Notes under the pieces: generated by a model | Told to the model about the DNA's origin: nothing | The model's database searches: none | What the model saw: only the letters and a program-made list of their open reading frames with translations | Assembly (NCBI RefSeq): GCF_022637555.1 | Contig: NZ_CP093342.1 | Coordinates: 2,356,001 to 2,420,000, forward strand | Length of the DNA stretch: 64,000 nucleotides | Reading direction: 5' to 3' | Source: Microbacterium sp. H1-D42 | Lineage (GTDB): Bacteria; Actinomycetota; Actinomycetes; Actinomycetales; Microbacteriaceae | Part shown: positions 28,201-36,332 of the stretch, one piece after another | Position numbering within the stretch: the stretch's first letter is position 1 | How the letters are laid out: every line of letters starts with the position of its first letter | Made by a program: the position numbers and the translations under genes

Positions 28201-28493
28201 GCGCGCACCATGGCGCCGCGCACCAGCTGGAATGCGAACGATCCGACCGACCGTGCCAGCGGCCCAGGCGTCGCCTGCGCGACGCGCACGCCGATCCGGT
28301 CACGCAGCGCCGTCGCCGCCTGCCGGTTCGGCGTCAGCGCCAGCACCTCCTCCGGACGCATGCCCGCATCGAGCAGGTGCACGACGCGGTCGACGAGCGC
28401 GGTCGTCTTTCCGGTGCCGGGGGCGCCGATGACGACGCCGGATGCTGCCGGGTCAGCATCCACGATCGCGCGCTGCGCAGCATCCTCAGTCAT
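25263..28493 (-). CDS. adnA: AdnA-like helicase-nuclease subunit
   Basis: This ~1076-residue partner of AdnB starts with Walker A IGAPGTGKTTALVDRV close to the N-terminus, as in AdnA. Several motor motifs deviate: motif II is VLIDDAQELTRGG, motif III is GDPDISSGAFRGAS (no Gln), and motif V is degenerate (LLTPATALGAEFDAVVIAG). The nuclease domain is intact (GTIVHAAME, GYIDRVE, VVVVDLKTGKYE, AQLSAYQLA). Cysteines near the C-terminus (CADTQWRVQPC) may belong to an iron-sulfur site but fit it imperfectly. The ATG at 28493 was preferred to a GTG at 28529 by distance to Walker A. Confidence 0.85.
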   Translation of the reverse strand: MTEDAAQRAIVDADPAASGVVIGAPGTGKTTALVDRVVHLLDAGMRPEEVLALTPNRQAATALRDRIGVRVAQATPGPLARSVGSFAFQLVRGAMVRAGEEPPALLTGADQDRIIADLLAGDAEDDNEDGAVRWPDSLGPSVRASKGFRSELRAFLAECTELGVLPGELRDQGDELWAAAGDFLDDYHDVLGRLRSAHRDAADLLSEAAGILHTADAADLGPLAGLRVVLIDDAQELTRGGIALVRALRSRGIAVLAFGDPDISSGAFRGASPELFARLAAELGDVHVLDAPHRQVPALTALTRTVTQAIGASGRVDHRRAPVAVDDADAALTTFIAPSPYEEVDRIAGVLRDWHLGAGIRWDRMAVIAHDTRQVAQLEAELAARDVPTRAAGVQRPLGDESVVRDLVSIVDLALTPLEERTPQQLEEALRSPFGGMDAIGLRRLRARLRHLELEHGGQAPARELLRQAMAAPTHLTLIDAGEARAAARFSETLAEMTAAAEAGETIHDLLWRAWDAARGVDGRKLQISWRENAMQSTGGETARALDALVALFDAAKRFVERTPQEKPETFVRDILGSEVPEDTLSAPERPGRVTLLTPATALGAEFDAVVIAGVQDGVWPNVRLRGGMLQTWRLADAITAARTGTDAIVPGVLDRRRSALHDELRLFVRAVSRARSRLLITAVDDDDSTPSPFFGFLPQPEPPERHPSAEHPLTLRGLVARHRRALTTSTSPAARQEAAGQLAVLAQEGVPGAATGEWYGVTPPSTVAPLRDLDVEAARVSPSRMEAFEECGLNWVVSALGGDTVLPPSAGIGTIVHAAMETAPDGDLERMREVVAQRWPELDFDTEWIGRKERRRAEQYVDRVHSYLGQVAADGGRVLASEVEFRLTVDVPADEDAMPTVHAVAESEAGEDATRQAIIHGYIDRVEAYPAGGGEHPDARGRGWQAMTRDKENVVVVDLKTGKYEPESDEKVLAHAQLSAYQLAVQQGLVDGAEPAALAGARLVLVAKTLSKSDYRVAHQHTLDGEARDEFLKRVAEAARGMSASSFTAQVEAHCADTQWRVQPCLIHTVPAVSA

Positions 28494-28609
28494 GGTTCCC
28501 ACGCTATCGGCGCGGACGGACATCCCCACTCTGCGCCACCGCGACCCTCGCGCTGTGCGCCCACGGCGAAATCGACCGCGCCGTCGAACCGAGGCCGGAT
28601 GCCAGCCGG

Positions 28610-28615
28610 TAGAGT
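28610..28615 (+). promoter_or_regulatory. -10 box TAGAGT with a short 5' UTR
   Basis: It predicts a transcript start near 28622 and a leader of about 25 nt carrying the CAGGAG ribosome site of the DUF3107 gene. Confidence 0.4.
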
Positions 28616-28646
28616 TGCCGGTGTTCGCAGAACGTCAGGAGATCGC

Positions 28647-28871
28647 GTGGAAATCCGCATCGGCATCGTCAACACCGGCCGTGAGCTCAGCTTCGAGACC
28701 AGCAGCAGCGCCGAAGAGGTGCGCAAGCAGGTGACCGACGCGCTCGAGCAGAACGCGAGCCACATCAGCTTGGCCGACGCCAAGGGCAGCTCGTACATCG
28801 TGCCCACCGCGAACCTCGCCTACATCGAGCTGGGCACCGAAGAGTCGCGTCGCGTCGGCTTCGTCGCCTGA
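28647..28871 (+). CDS. DUF3107 family protein
   Basis: This 74-residue cytoplasmic protein belongs to DUF3107 (Rv3208A/TB9.4 in M. tuberculosis). It starts VEIRIGIVNTGRELSFETS and ends AYIELGTEESRRVGFVA, covering the family from end to end. The GTG start is set by CAGGAG seven bases upstream. Its placement next to the AdnAB genes and before the MiaE-like gene matches the mycobacterial order. No catalytic motif is visible and the function is unknown. Confidence 0.9.
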   Translation: MEIRIGIVNTGRELSFETSSSAEEVRKQVTDALEQNASHISLADAKGSSYIVPTANLAYIELGTEESRRVGFVA

Positions 28872-28872
28872 C

Positions 28873-29160
28873 ATGTACATCCTGCTTGCACTCATCGCCG
28901 CGTGCTCGCTGGGCATCGGACTGCATTTCCTGATGCCCAAGCGCGACCTGCGCGGTGTCGCCGTCACTCCGGCGGTCGCGACCGCGGTCGCGGCCGCGGT
29001 CTACACGATCATGCAGTGGGCCGGCATCGCCGACGGAAACGTCTGGCTGTGGGTGGTGAGCATCGGGGGCGGCCTGCTGGTCGCAGCGATCGCCACCGCC
29101 AGCATCAGCGCGCAGCGCACGCACCACGACCGGCTCGAGAAGCAGGCCCTCGGGATCTGA
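28873..29160 (+). CDS. Small membrane protein, function unknown
   Basis: This 95-residue protein has three predicted hydrophobic segments: MYILLALIAACSLGIGLHF, a stretch around residues 30-50, and WLWVVSIGGGLLVAAIATAS. A short charged C-terminal tail (HHDRLEKQALGI) follows. It begins one base after the DUF3107 stop, so the two are almost certainly cotranscribed. I do not recognise a family with a known activity. Confidence 0.75.
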   Translation: MYILLALIAACSLGIGLHFLMPKRDLRGVAVTPAVATAVAAAVYTIMQWAGIADGNVWLWVVSIGGGLLVAAIATASISAQRTHHDRLEKQALGI

Positions 29161-29199
29161 CCGGCGGACGGCTGCTGCCGCCCGCGATCCGATCGGATG

Positions 29200-29910
29200 C
29201 TACGAGGCGAGACCCATGGCATCCATCCGCCGCGCGTGCGCGCCCATCAGCTCGGTGTAGACCGGCTCGATGCGGACGTCATCGGCTTCGAGGCGCCCTG
29301 GGCGCAGCGCGCCGCGGCAGACCAGCAGTGTGTCGCCGACCAGGCGCCTGCCCCACATCGACAGCAGTGAGCGCCATTCGTCGTCGCTCTCGATGGTCTG
29401 CTGGATGATCGCGACGATCTCGCTTCCGCGATCGTCCTGACGCAGGATCGCGGCGACCCGCTCCCCCGTCTCGCCGTAGCTCGAGGCGAGCGCGAGGTAG
29501 AAGTCGTCGAGCATGCCTGCGGTGAGGTACACCGACAGCAGCGTCTCCTCCTGGCGCACGCCGATGGTCTTGAGCCGGAACGCGTCGAGGTTCTCGCGGA
29601 ACGGCAGCATGACCTCGGTCGGGTCATCGCCCAGGTCGGAGATGATCTCGACGATGCCGCGATGCTTGTCGAGGGCGGCGCCCGCGGCGCGGGAGAGCGC
29701 CTCCTTGCGCGCGAGTTCGTGCGTGCCTCGGATGCCGCGGGTGAGCGTCTCGAAGTAACCGAGCTGCAGATAGGCGGCTTGGCCGAGGAAGCGGTTCAAC
29801 TCCGGCGCGAGTTCGGCGAAGTCGATGCGCGTGGCGCCGCTACTGTCGCCCCTGCTGCGCAGCGTCAGATTGCGCCTCTGCGGCTTGCGCTTCCAGAACC
29901 AGTTGACCAC
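29200..29910 (-). CDS. Ferritin-like fold protein (MiaE-like, PF13794 type)
   Basis: This 236-residue helical protein resembles the ferritin-like MiaE_2 family placed beside the RhlE-type helicase in mycobacteria (Rv3210c-Rv3211). Several long helices carry Glu and His that could form a di-iron site: FAELAPELNRFLGQAAYLQ, GYFETLTRGIRGTHELARKEA, and KHRGIVEIISDLG. Family members are annotated after tRNA hydroxylase MiaE, but the activity here is inferred only from fold. It diverges from the helicase gene across a 212-bp gap. Confidence 0.75.
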   Translation of the reverse strand: MVNWFWKRKPQRRNLTLRSRGDSSGATRIDFAELAPELNRFLGQAAYLQLGYFETLTRGIRGTHELARKEALSRAAGAALDKHRGIVEIISDLGDDPTEVMLPFRENLDAFRLKTIGVRQEETLLSVYLTAGMLDDFYLALASSYGETGERVAAILRQDDRGSEIVAIIQQTIESDDEWRSLLSMWGRRLVGDTLLVCRGALRPGRLEADDVRIEPVYTELMGAHARRMDAMGLAS

Positions 29911-29993
29911 CTGCTCAGACTACCGGCCGCGAGCTGAGGCGCTGCAGCAAGGCGCCTTGAAGCCCTCCTCCCGGCATCCGACGCCCTCTCCGG

Positions 29994-29999
29994 TAGGCT
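29994..29999 (+). promoter_or_regulatory. -10 box TAGGCT, long-leader promoter of the RhlE-like gene
   Basis: It predicts a start near 30006 and a leader of roughly 115 nt before the GTG at 30123. Long leaders are common for DEAD-box helicase mRNAs. No riboswitch class is recognisable. Confidence 0.4.
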
Positions 30000-30122
30000 T
30001 ACCCCTGTCCTGCCATCGGAGCAGGGCCCCGCGCCTGTGGCAGCAGTTGACGGCGTGGATCCGTTAACAAGGCGCCGCTCGTGAGGCAACCGCCGCGCAC
30101 GCGCCGGACAGGCAAACATACT

Positions 30123-31655
30123 GTGACTTCATTCGCTGATCTGGGGATCGATCAGGACATCGTCGAGGCGCTCGCCGCCAAGGGGATTGTCGACGCCTTC
30201 CCCATCCAGGAGCAGACCATCCCCCTCGGCCTTCCCGGCCAGGACATCATCGGGCAGGCCAAGACCGGCACCGGCAAGACCTTCGGCTTCGGCATCCCCG
30301 TGGTGCAGCGCCTCGGCCTTGACCCCGAGCCTGGCGTCAAGGCGCTCATCGTCGTCCCCACCCGCGAGCTCGCGGTGCAGGTGTACGAGGACATGGATCT
30401 GCTCACCTCGAACCGCTCCACGAGCGTCGTCGCCATCTACGGCGGCAAGGCGTACGAGGGCCAGATCGACCAGCTCAAGGCCGGCGCGCAGATCGTCGTC
30501 GGCACGCCGGGTCGTCTGATCGACCTCGCCAACCAGCGTCTGCTCGACCTGTCGAACGCGACAGAGGTCGTGCTCGACGAGGCGGACAAGATGCTCGACC
30601 TCGGCTTCCTCGCCGACATCGAGAAGATCTTCTCGAAGCTGCCGCCGGTGCGCCACACGCAGCTGTTCTCGGCGACCATGCCCGGCCCGATCGTCGCGCT
30701 CGCGCGTCGGTTCATGACCAACCCGATCCACATTCGCGCCAACGACCCCGACGAGGGCCTGACGCAGGCGAACATCAAGCACATCATCTACCGCGCGCAC
30801 TCGCTCGACAAGGACGAGATCATCGCCCGCATCCTGCAGGCCGAGGGCCGAGGCAAGGCCGTCATCTTCACCCGCACCAAGCGTGCAGCGCAGCGACTGG
30901 TCGATGAGCTCGGCGATCGCGGATTCAACGTCGGCGGCGTGCACGGCGACATGGGCCAGGAGCAGCGCGAGCGCTCGATGGCGGCGTTCAAGGCCGGCAA
31001 GCGCGACGTGCTCGTCGCCACCGACGTCGCCGCCCGAGGGATCGACGTGGACGACATCACCCACGTCATCAACCACACCATCCCCGACGAGGACAAGACG
31101 TACCTGCACCGCGCCGGTCGCACCGGCCGCGCGGGCAAGACGGGCATCGCCGTCACGTTCGTCGACTGGGAGGACCTGCACAAGTGGGCCCTGATCAACC
31201 GCGCCCTCGAGTTCGGCCAGCCCGAGCCCGTCGAGACCTACTCGTCGAGCCCGCACCTGTTCACCGACCTCGACATCCCCGAGGGCACGAAGGGCCGTCT
31301 GCGCACGGCGCCGAAGGCCGAGAAGGCACCGGCGGAGCGCAAGCAGCGTCCGCCGCAGAAGGCATCGGATGCTGCCGCCGAGGGCACCGACGAGGGCACC
31401 ACCCGCCGTCGCCGTCGTCGTCGTCGCGGCTCCGAGGGCGAGAAGGTCGGCTCGACCTTCGCCGAGGGCGCTGAGCAGCCGGCATCCTCCGCTGCCACGG
31501 AGGCTGTCTCGGACGCACTTCGGAATTCCGAGGGCGGCGGAGGTACGCACGACGGTGACACCACGACCGAGCACCGCGACGGCAAGCCGGCACCGCAGCG
31601 TCGTCGCCGCCGTCGCCGCAGCGGCGGTGGTGCAGGCGCCCCGACCGGCGCCTGA
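30123..31655 (+). CDS. DEAD-box RNA helicase (RhlE-like)
   Basis: This ATP-dependent RNA helicase, with roles in ribosome assembly or RNA turnover, has 510 residues. Motifs run Q (FPIQEQTIPLGL), I (AKTGTGKT), Ia (PTRELAVQ), Ib (TPGRL), II (VLDEADKML), III (FSATM), IV (VIFTRTK), V (ATDVAARGIDV) and VI (HRAGRTGRAGKTG). The C-terminal ~140 residues are disordered and basic, with two poly-Arg tracts that probably bind RNA. The GTG at 30123 was chosen over a GTG at 30081 because the Q motif spacing fits, though the upstream one is possible. Confidence 0.92.
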   Translation: MTSFADLGIDQDIVEALAAKGIVDAFPIQEQTIPLGLPGQDIIGQAKTGTGKTFGFGIPVVQRLGLDPEPGVKALIVVPTRELAVQVYEDMDLLTSNRSTSVVAIYGGKAYEGQIDQLKAGAQIVVGTPGRLIDLANQRLLDLSNATEVVLDEADKMLDLGFLADIEKIFSKLPPVRHTQLFSATMPGPIVALARRFMTNPIHIRANDPDEGLTQANIKHIIYRAHSLDKDEIIARILQAEGRGKAVIFTRTKRAAQRLVDELGDRGFNVGGVHGDMGQEQRERSMAAFKAGKRDVLVATDVAARGIDVDDITHVINHTIPDEDKTYLHRAGRTGRAGKTGIAVTFVDWEDLHKWALINRALEFGQPEPVETYSSSPHLFTDLDIPEGTKGRLRTAPKAEKAPAERKQRPPQKASDAAAEGTDEGTTRRRRRRRRGSEGEKVGSTFAEGAEQPASSAATEAVSDALRNSEGGGGTHDGDTTTEHRDGKPAPQRRRRRRRSGGGAGAPTGA

Positions 31656-31667
31656 CGCTCCATCAGC

Positions 31668-32588
31668 TCATCGAGGCCTCTCCTGCTCAGCAGGAGGGGC
31701 CTCGACGCTGTCATCGGGACGCACTCGAGCGGATGCCACCGCCCCCGGCCCCCGCGGCGGGTACACCCACGTGACCAGCACGACCGAGATGATCATCAGC
31801 AGGAACCACGAGCCGAGCTTGCTGATCGACACCAGCTGCCAGCCGTCCACCTGGTCGGGGTAAGCCCACGCTCCCGCCCAGGTGCCGATGTTCTCGGCCA
31901 GCCAGATGAAGAACGCCACGCCACCGAACACCGCCAGCACCGGCAGCCGCAGCACCTTCACGCGGATCCGCGCGTACATCACGGTGCGCCCCCAGAGCAC
32001 GACCACGGCGGCGAAGAGCACCCAGCGGGCATCCCACCAGAAGTGGTGCGTGAAGAAGTTCGCGTAGATCGCCACTGCGACGATCGCGGTCAGCCAGCGC
32101 CGCGGGTATCGCGAGAACCGCAGATCGAACAGCCGGTACACCCGCACCATGTACGACCCGATCGCCGCGTACATGAAGCCGCTGAACAGCGGCACTCCGC
32201 CGATGCGCAGCATCCCCTCGGCCGCATATGCCCACGATCCCACGTCGGTCTTGAACAGCTCCATGATCGTGCCGGTGAGGTGGAACAGCACGATCACCCG
32301 CAGCTCGCGCACCGTCTCCAGCCCGAAGACGAGCATGGCGACCTGGATCAGCACCGCGGCCACAGTCAGGAAGTCGTTGCGGGCCAGCGCCGCATCATCG
32401 GGATAGAACAGCCGAGCCGCGATTATCACGACCAGCAGGCTCGCGCCGAAGGCACACGCCCATGCCTGTTTGAGCACGAACACCACGAACTCGATGAGCG
32501 CAGCGCGCACTCCCTGCGCGGCTGCGTCCTGCAGCATCCGATCTGCGACCTGATCGATGCGCTGCTCCAGCGCGGTGCCCCACTGCAT
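31668..32588 (-). CDS. DUF817 family integral membrane protein
   Basis: This 306-residue protein has seven to eight hydrophobic segments. Family-typical polar motifs lie between them: TGTIMELFKTDVGSWAY near residue 110, ANFFTHHFWWDARW near 185, and WLAENIGTWAGAWAYP near 240. DUF817 has no established function. The ATG at 32588 gives the family's usual length, but its ribosome site is weak. The gene overlaps a terminator hairpin at its 3' end. It follows the PHP gene by 82 bp in the same direction. Confidence 0.75.
   Translation of the reverse strand: MQWGTALEQRIDQVADRMLQDAAAQGVRAALIEFVVFVLKQAWACAFGASLLVVIIAARLFYPDDAALARNDFLTVAAVLIQVAMLVFGLETVRELRVIVLFHLTGTIMELFKTDVGSWAYAAEGMLRIGGVPLFSGFMYAAIGSYMVRVYRLFDLRFSRYPRRWLTAIVAVAIYANFFTHHFWWDARWVLFAAVVVLWGRTVMYARIRVKVLRLPVLAVFGGVAFFIWLAENIGTWAGAWAYPDQVDGWQLVSISKLGSWFLLMIISVVLVTWVYPPRGPGAVASARVRPDDSVEAPPAEQERPR
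31672..31704. terminator. Bidirectional hairpin between convergent genes
   Basis: The 15-bp arms 31672-31686 and 31690-31704, with one G-T pair, surround a 3-nt loop. The hairpin lies 16 bp after the helicase stop and overlaps the last codons of the DUF817 gene. Confidence 0.65.
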
Positions 32589-32670
32589 GCCGTCGACGGT
32601 ATCGACACCGCCCGACAGACCACCGGGAGAATCCCGACCGTTCGCTGAGGCCCGGGCGCGCAGTCGGGTG

Positions 32671-33549
32671 CTAGGCGTATCGCGGCTGTGCGCCGGTCGC
32701 GCGGTCGATGATCCTGGCCACCATCTCGTCGGACGTCGTGTTCTCACCAGGACGGTTCGGCTTGCCGGTCATGCCGTGATAGTCGCTCGAACCCGTCGCG
32801 ATCAGGTCGTGTCGGGCGACCAGCTCGCGCAGCGCCTTCTTGCCGTCCTCGGTGTTCTCGCGATGGTCGATCTCGAAACCGCCGAGCCCCTCGGCGATCA
32901 GCCTCTCCAGGAACGACACCGGCAGCATCCGATCCCTACCCATCGTGACCGGGTGGGCGATGATCGCCACTCCCCCAGCTCTCGTGATCAGCCGCACCGC
33001 GGTGAGCGGATCGGGCGCGTAGTGGGGTTCGTAGTAGCCGCTGCGCGGATGCAGGATGCCCTCGAATGCCTCCGTGCGGTCGAGCGCGAAGCCGCGCGCG
33101 ATGAGCGCGTCGGCGATGTGCGGGCGGCCGACCGTGGCATCCACCGTCGTCTGCTCGAGCACGTCGTCCCAGCGCAGGTCGTAGTCGCGGGCGATGTTGC
33201 GCACGATCCGCTCGGCGCGGCCGACGCGGTCGGCACGGATCTTCTCGGTCTCTGCGGCGAGCGCCGGATCCGTCGGGTCGAAGAGGTAGCCGAGCACATG
33301 CACGCTGCGCCAGTCGTGCCTGGCCGACAGCTCCATGCCCGGCAGGAACGTCATGCCAAGCGAAGCCGCCGCGGCGCCCGCCTCGTCCCAGCCGGTGGTG
33401 CGATCGTGGTCGGTGAGGGCGAGAGTGCGGATGCCATGCGCATGGGCCTGTCGCATGACCTCGGTCGGCGTCTCGGTGCCGTCGGAGTGGTTGGAATGCA
33501 GGTGCAGATCACTCGGCCCTGTGAAGGTGGAGTGCGCGCCTGACGTCAT
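32671..33549 (-). CDS. PHP-domain phosphoesterase (RNase AM/TrpH-like)
   Basis: This 292-residue metal-dependent phosphoesterase resembles bacterial PHP enzymes that act on 3',5'-nucleoside bisphosphates or short RNA ends. Metal-binding motifs are DLHLHSNHSDGT at the N-terminus, ALTDHDRTTGW, GMELSARHD, IAHPVTMGR and SSDYHGM at the C-terminus. These cover the usual trinuclear ligand set, so an active enzyme is likely. The substrate is inferred from family only. Confidence 0.85.
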   Translation of the reverse strand: MTSGAHSTFTGPSDLHLHSNHSDGTETPTEVMRQAHAHGIRTLALTDHDRTTGWDEAGAAAASLGMTFLPGMELSARHDWRSVHVLGYLFDPTDPALAAETEKIRADRVGRAERIVRNIARDYDLRWDDVLEQTTVDATVGRPHIADALIARGFALDRTEAFEGILHPRSGYYEPHYAPDPLTAVRLITRAGGVAIIAHPVTMGRDRMLPVSFLERLIAEGLGGFEIDHRENTEDGKKALRELVARHDLIATGSSDYHGMTGKPNRPGENTTSDEMVARIIDRATGAQPRYA

Positions 33550-33589
33550 CCTCTGAGCGTACCGCCAGGGCCGTCACAGCCGGCTCCTC

Positions 33590-33595
33590 TAGGCT
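33590..33595 (+). promoter_or_regulatory. -10 box TAGGCT, leaderless promoter
   Basis: It lies eight bases before the ATG at 33604, in the 54-bp divergent gap with the PHP gene. Confidence 0.5.
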
Positions 33596-33603
33596 TTCGG
33601 ACG

Positions 33604-34626
33604 ATGCTACGACTGATCGGAATCCTCATCTCGGTGCTGTTCGCGATCGCGACGGCGATTCTCGTGTGGCCGCAGTTCTTCCGGCTCGAGATGACCTTTC
33701 CGATCGCGCAGCTCGTGTCGTCCCGGATGCTCCTGGTGGTCGCGTTCCTCGCCATCGCCGTGTTGGCCGTGCTGCTGATGTTCGCCCGGCCGCTGCGCGG
33801 CTTCGCAGCATCCATCCTCATCATCGCGCTACTCGGCGCCGGTGCGAACGGCGTCGTCGGTGCCGTGCGCGGGTTCGGGTTGGATGCGCTGCCGCAGAAG
33901 TCGGATGCCAGCATCCGCGTGCTCACGTGGAACACCGCCGGCGCTGCGGTGTCGGCCGAGACCATCGCCAAGGTCGTCCGCGACCAGCAGGTCGACATCG
34001 TGACGCTGCCCGAGACCTCTGAAGAGGTCGGCGAGCAGATCGCCATCATGATGCGCGACGCCGGCGACCCGATGTGGGTGCATCACGTGAACATCCGCCC
34101 CGACGTGCCAAACGGCCCGCAGGCGTGGCAGACCACGATCCTCACGTCGGCAGAGCTCGGCGAGTACGCGGTCATCGACTCGTCGACCGACGGGTCGAGC
34201 AACACCGGCTCGGTGCCGAGCGCCGTCGCGATGCCGGTGAGCGGCGATGGCCCCACGATCGTCGCCGTGCACGCGGTGGCGCCGCGACCGGATGCCATGA
34301 CGCGGTGGAAGTCGGACCTCGCGTGGATCGCCGACCAGTGTCCCGAGGGCGACTTCATCCTGGCCGGCGACTTCAACGCGACCGTCGATCACATGGCCGG
34401 TCTCGGCATGGACGGCGGCACGATGGGCCGCTGCAGGGACGTGGCGTCGAACACCGGCAACGGGATGGTCGGCACGTGGCCCGCTGACCTGCCGCGCCTG
34501 CTCGGTGCACCGATCGACCACATCATGGCCAGCGCGAACTGGCGGGCCTCCGGGTCGGTCGTCCTCGATGATGCCGGCGGCAGCGACCACCGGGCCGTGG
34601 TGGCGCAGCTGGAGCCCGCAAGCTGA
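33604..34626 (+). CDS. Membrane-anchored endonuclease/exonuclease/phosphatase (EEP) family protein
   Basis: This 340-residue protein has three N-terminal transmembrane helices (to about residue 90), then an EEP domain outside the membrane. Catalytic landmarks are VLTWNTAG, TLPETSEEV (metal-binding Glu), ILAGDFNAT, and GSDHRAVVAQL at the C-terminus (Asp-His pair). Similar actinobacterial proteins are predicted phosphodiesterases or phosphatases of envelope substrates. The substrate is unknown. Confidence 0.85.
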   Translation: MLRLIGILISVLFAIATAILVWPQFFRLEMTFPIAQLVSSRMLLVVAFLAIAVLAVLLMFARPLRGFAASILIIALLGAGANGVVGAVRGFGLDALPQKSDASIRVLTWNTAGAAVSAETIAKVVRDQQVDIVTLPETSEEVGEQIAIMMRDAGDPMWVHHVNIRPDVPNGPQAWQTTILTSAELGEYAVIDSSTDGSSNTGSVPSAVAMPVSGDGPTIVAVHAVAPRPDAMTRWKSDLAWIADQCPEGDFILAGDFNATVDHMAGLGMDGGTMGRCRDVASNTGNGMVGTWPADLPRLLGAPIDHIMASANWRASGSVVLDDAGGSDHRAVVAQLEPAS

Positions 34627-34746
34627 GCTGTTCTGTGCGTTATCTTCGAGCAGCCATTGAACCGCCAGTGGGCGCACGCTAGAAATGCAGGTGAGGGCCA
34701 CAGCCCTCCCGGCGCACCGCCGGTCTTCCAACGATGAAAGGCCGTC

Positions 34747-36246
34747 ATGACTCCCCATTTCCGACGCCGAACGATGCGCAGCATCGTCGGCACCGCCGCC
34801 GCCCTGGCGCTCGTCCTCGCGGGCGGACTCAGCGCCACCGCAGCAACCTCCGAGACCTCGACCCCCGTCCCGATCCTGCCCCCAGACGGCACTGTCATGA
34901 GCTACGTGGTCAACACCGGCCAAGCCAACCCCGGTCAGACCCGCAAGGCTGAGAAGGCCATCGCCGCAGCCGGCGGCGTGGTCGTGCAGAGCTGGCCGCA
35001 GATCGGTGTGATCGTGGCGCAGTCCGACCGTGCGGCTTTCCGCGACGACATCAAGGTCACCGGCAAGAACGCGGTATCTTCCGTCGGGGCCACCCGCACA
35101 GCGGAGGTCAAGGACAAGGTCACCGGCTCGGGTGTGCCGTGGGGTCCCGGTTCGTCTGGCTGGAACCAGGGCAAGAACAAGCCGGTGAACGGCGACGAGC
35201 CATCCGTCCCGATCCCGGGCTCCGGCACCGAGCAGTACACGTCGCTGCAGTGGGACATGACCATGATCGGCTCCGACAAGGCGAACCTCGTCACCGACGG
35301 CAGCCGCAACGTCCTGGTCGGCGTGCTCGACTCCGGCATCGACCCGAACCATGTCGACCTCAAGGCGAACATCGACGTCGCCAACTCAGTCAACTGCACG
35401 GTCGGCGGTCGCCCCGACCAGTCCGAAGGCGGCTGGTATCCGACCACCTCGGATCACGGCACGCACGTCGCCGGCACGATCGCCGCGGCACGCAACGGCG
35501 TCGGCATCGTCGGCGTCGCACCGAACGTGCGACTGGCCTCTGTCAAGGTCGTCAACGACGACGGGTACATCTACCCCGAGTACGCGATCTGCGGATTCAT
35601 GTGGGCCGCGCAGCAGGGGATGGACGTCACGAACAACAGCTACTACGTCGACCCGTTCGAGTTCTGGTGTGCTGACCAGCCCGACCAGGCCGCCGTGCAG
35701 GAGGCCGTGACGCGCGCCGTGAAGTGGTCCGTCGACAAGGGCGTCGTCAGCGCCGCAGCGGCAGGCAACTCAGCGCTCGATCTGCGAACAAACACGACCG
35801 ATGCAGGCAGTCCCAATGACGCTGCAGAACCGGTCACGCGCACGATCAACTCCGGATGCCTGGACCTTCCCGCCCAGCTCCCAGGGGTGGTCACCGTGTC
35901 GTCCATCACACAGACGGGTCAATTGTCGTCCTTCTCGAACCGCGGTCTCGGGCAGATCGATGTCGCGGCCCCTGGTTCGCGCATCGCGTCGACGGTTCCG
36001 GGCGGCTGGGCGTACAAGAACGGCACGTCGATGGCCTCACCGCACGTCGCCGGTGTGCTCGCCCTGATGAAGTCGGTGCATCCCGAGCTGACCCCGGCGC
36101 AGATGGTCGAGAAGCTGCAGGCCGATGCGACACCGACCCCGTGCTCGCCGCCGCAGAGCAACCGGGGCGCGGCCTGCGAGGGCACGACCGCGCTGAACAG
36201 CTACTACGGCTACGGCATCGTGGACGCGCTGAAGGCCGTGCAGTGA
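34747..36246 (+). CDS. Secreted subtilisin-like serine protease (S8)
   Basis: This 499-residue protease begins with a signal peptide (RSIVGTAAALALVLAGGLSATA) and an inhibitor-like propeptide (~residues 45-115). The catalytic triad is Asp in VGVLDSGID, His in SDHGTHVAGTIAA and Ser in NGTSMASPHVAG, with the oxyanion Asn in AAAAGNSALD. Six cysteines in the mature part suggest disulfides. There is no cell-wall sorting signal, so release into the medium is likely. The ATG is set by GAAAGG. A strong hairpin follows the gene, so it is probably monocistronic. Confidence 0.93.
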   Translation: MTPHFRRRTMRSIVGTAAALALVLAGGLSATAATSETSTPVPILPPDGTVMSYVVNTGQANPGQTRKAEKAIAAAGGVVVQSWPQIGVIVAQSDRAAFRDDIKVTGKNAVSSVGATRTAEVKDKVTGSGVPWGPGSSGWNQGKNKPVNGDEPSVPIPGSGTEQYTSLQWDMTMIGSDKANLVTDGSRNVLVGVLDSGIDPNHVDLKANIDVANSVNCTVGGRPDQSEGGWYPTTSDHGTHVAGTIAAARNGVGIVGVAPNVRLASVKVVNDDGYIYPEYAICGFMWAAQQGMDVTNNSYYVDPFEFWCADQPDQAAVQEAVTRAVKWSVDKGVVSAAAAGNSALDLRTNTTDAGSPNDAAEPVTRTINSGCLDLPAQLPGVVTVSSITQTGQLSSFSNRGLGQIDVAAPGSRIASTVPGGWAYKNGTSMASPHVAGVLALMKSVHPELTPAQMVEKLQADATPTPCSPPQSNRGAACEGTTALNSYYGYGIVDALKAVQ

Positions 36247-36268
36247 TCTGACGACGCTGCATGATCTG

Positions 36269-36305
36269 CGGGACCCGGGTGCTCATCACGATCACCCGGG
36301 TCCCG
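36269..36305 (+). terminator. Hairpin terminator behind the subtilase gene
   Basis: Perfect 13-bp arms 36269-36281 and 36293-36305, centred on ACCCGGGT-type sequence, with an 11-nt loop, start 22 bp after the stop. No T tract follows. Confidence 0.65.
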
Positions 36306-36332
36306 TCGTGTGAGGAGTGAGAGGATGGAGGC

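Noticed and set aside
30000..30122. Riboswitch or cold-shock RNA element in the helicase leader
   Set aside because: A leader of about 115 nt is likely, but I could not identify conserved secondary structure of a known class.
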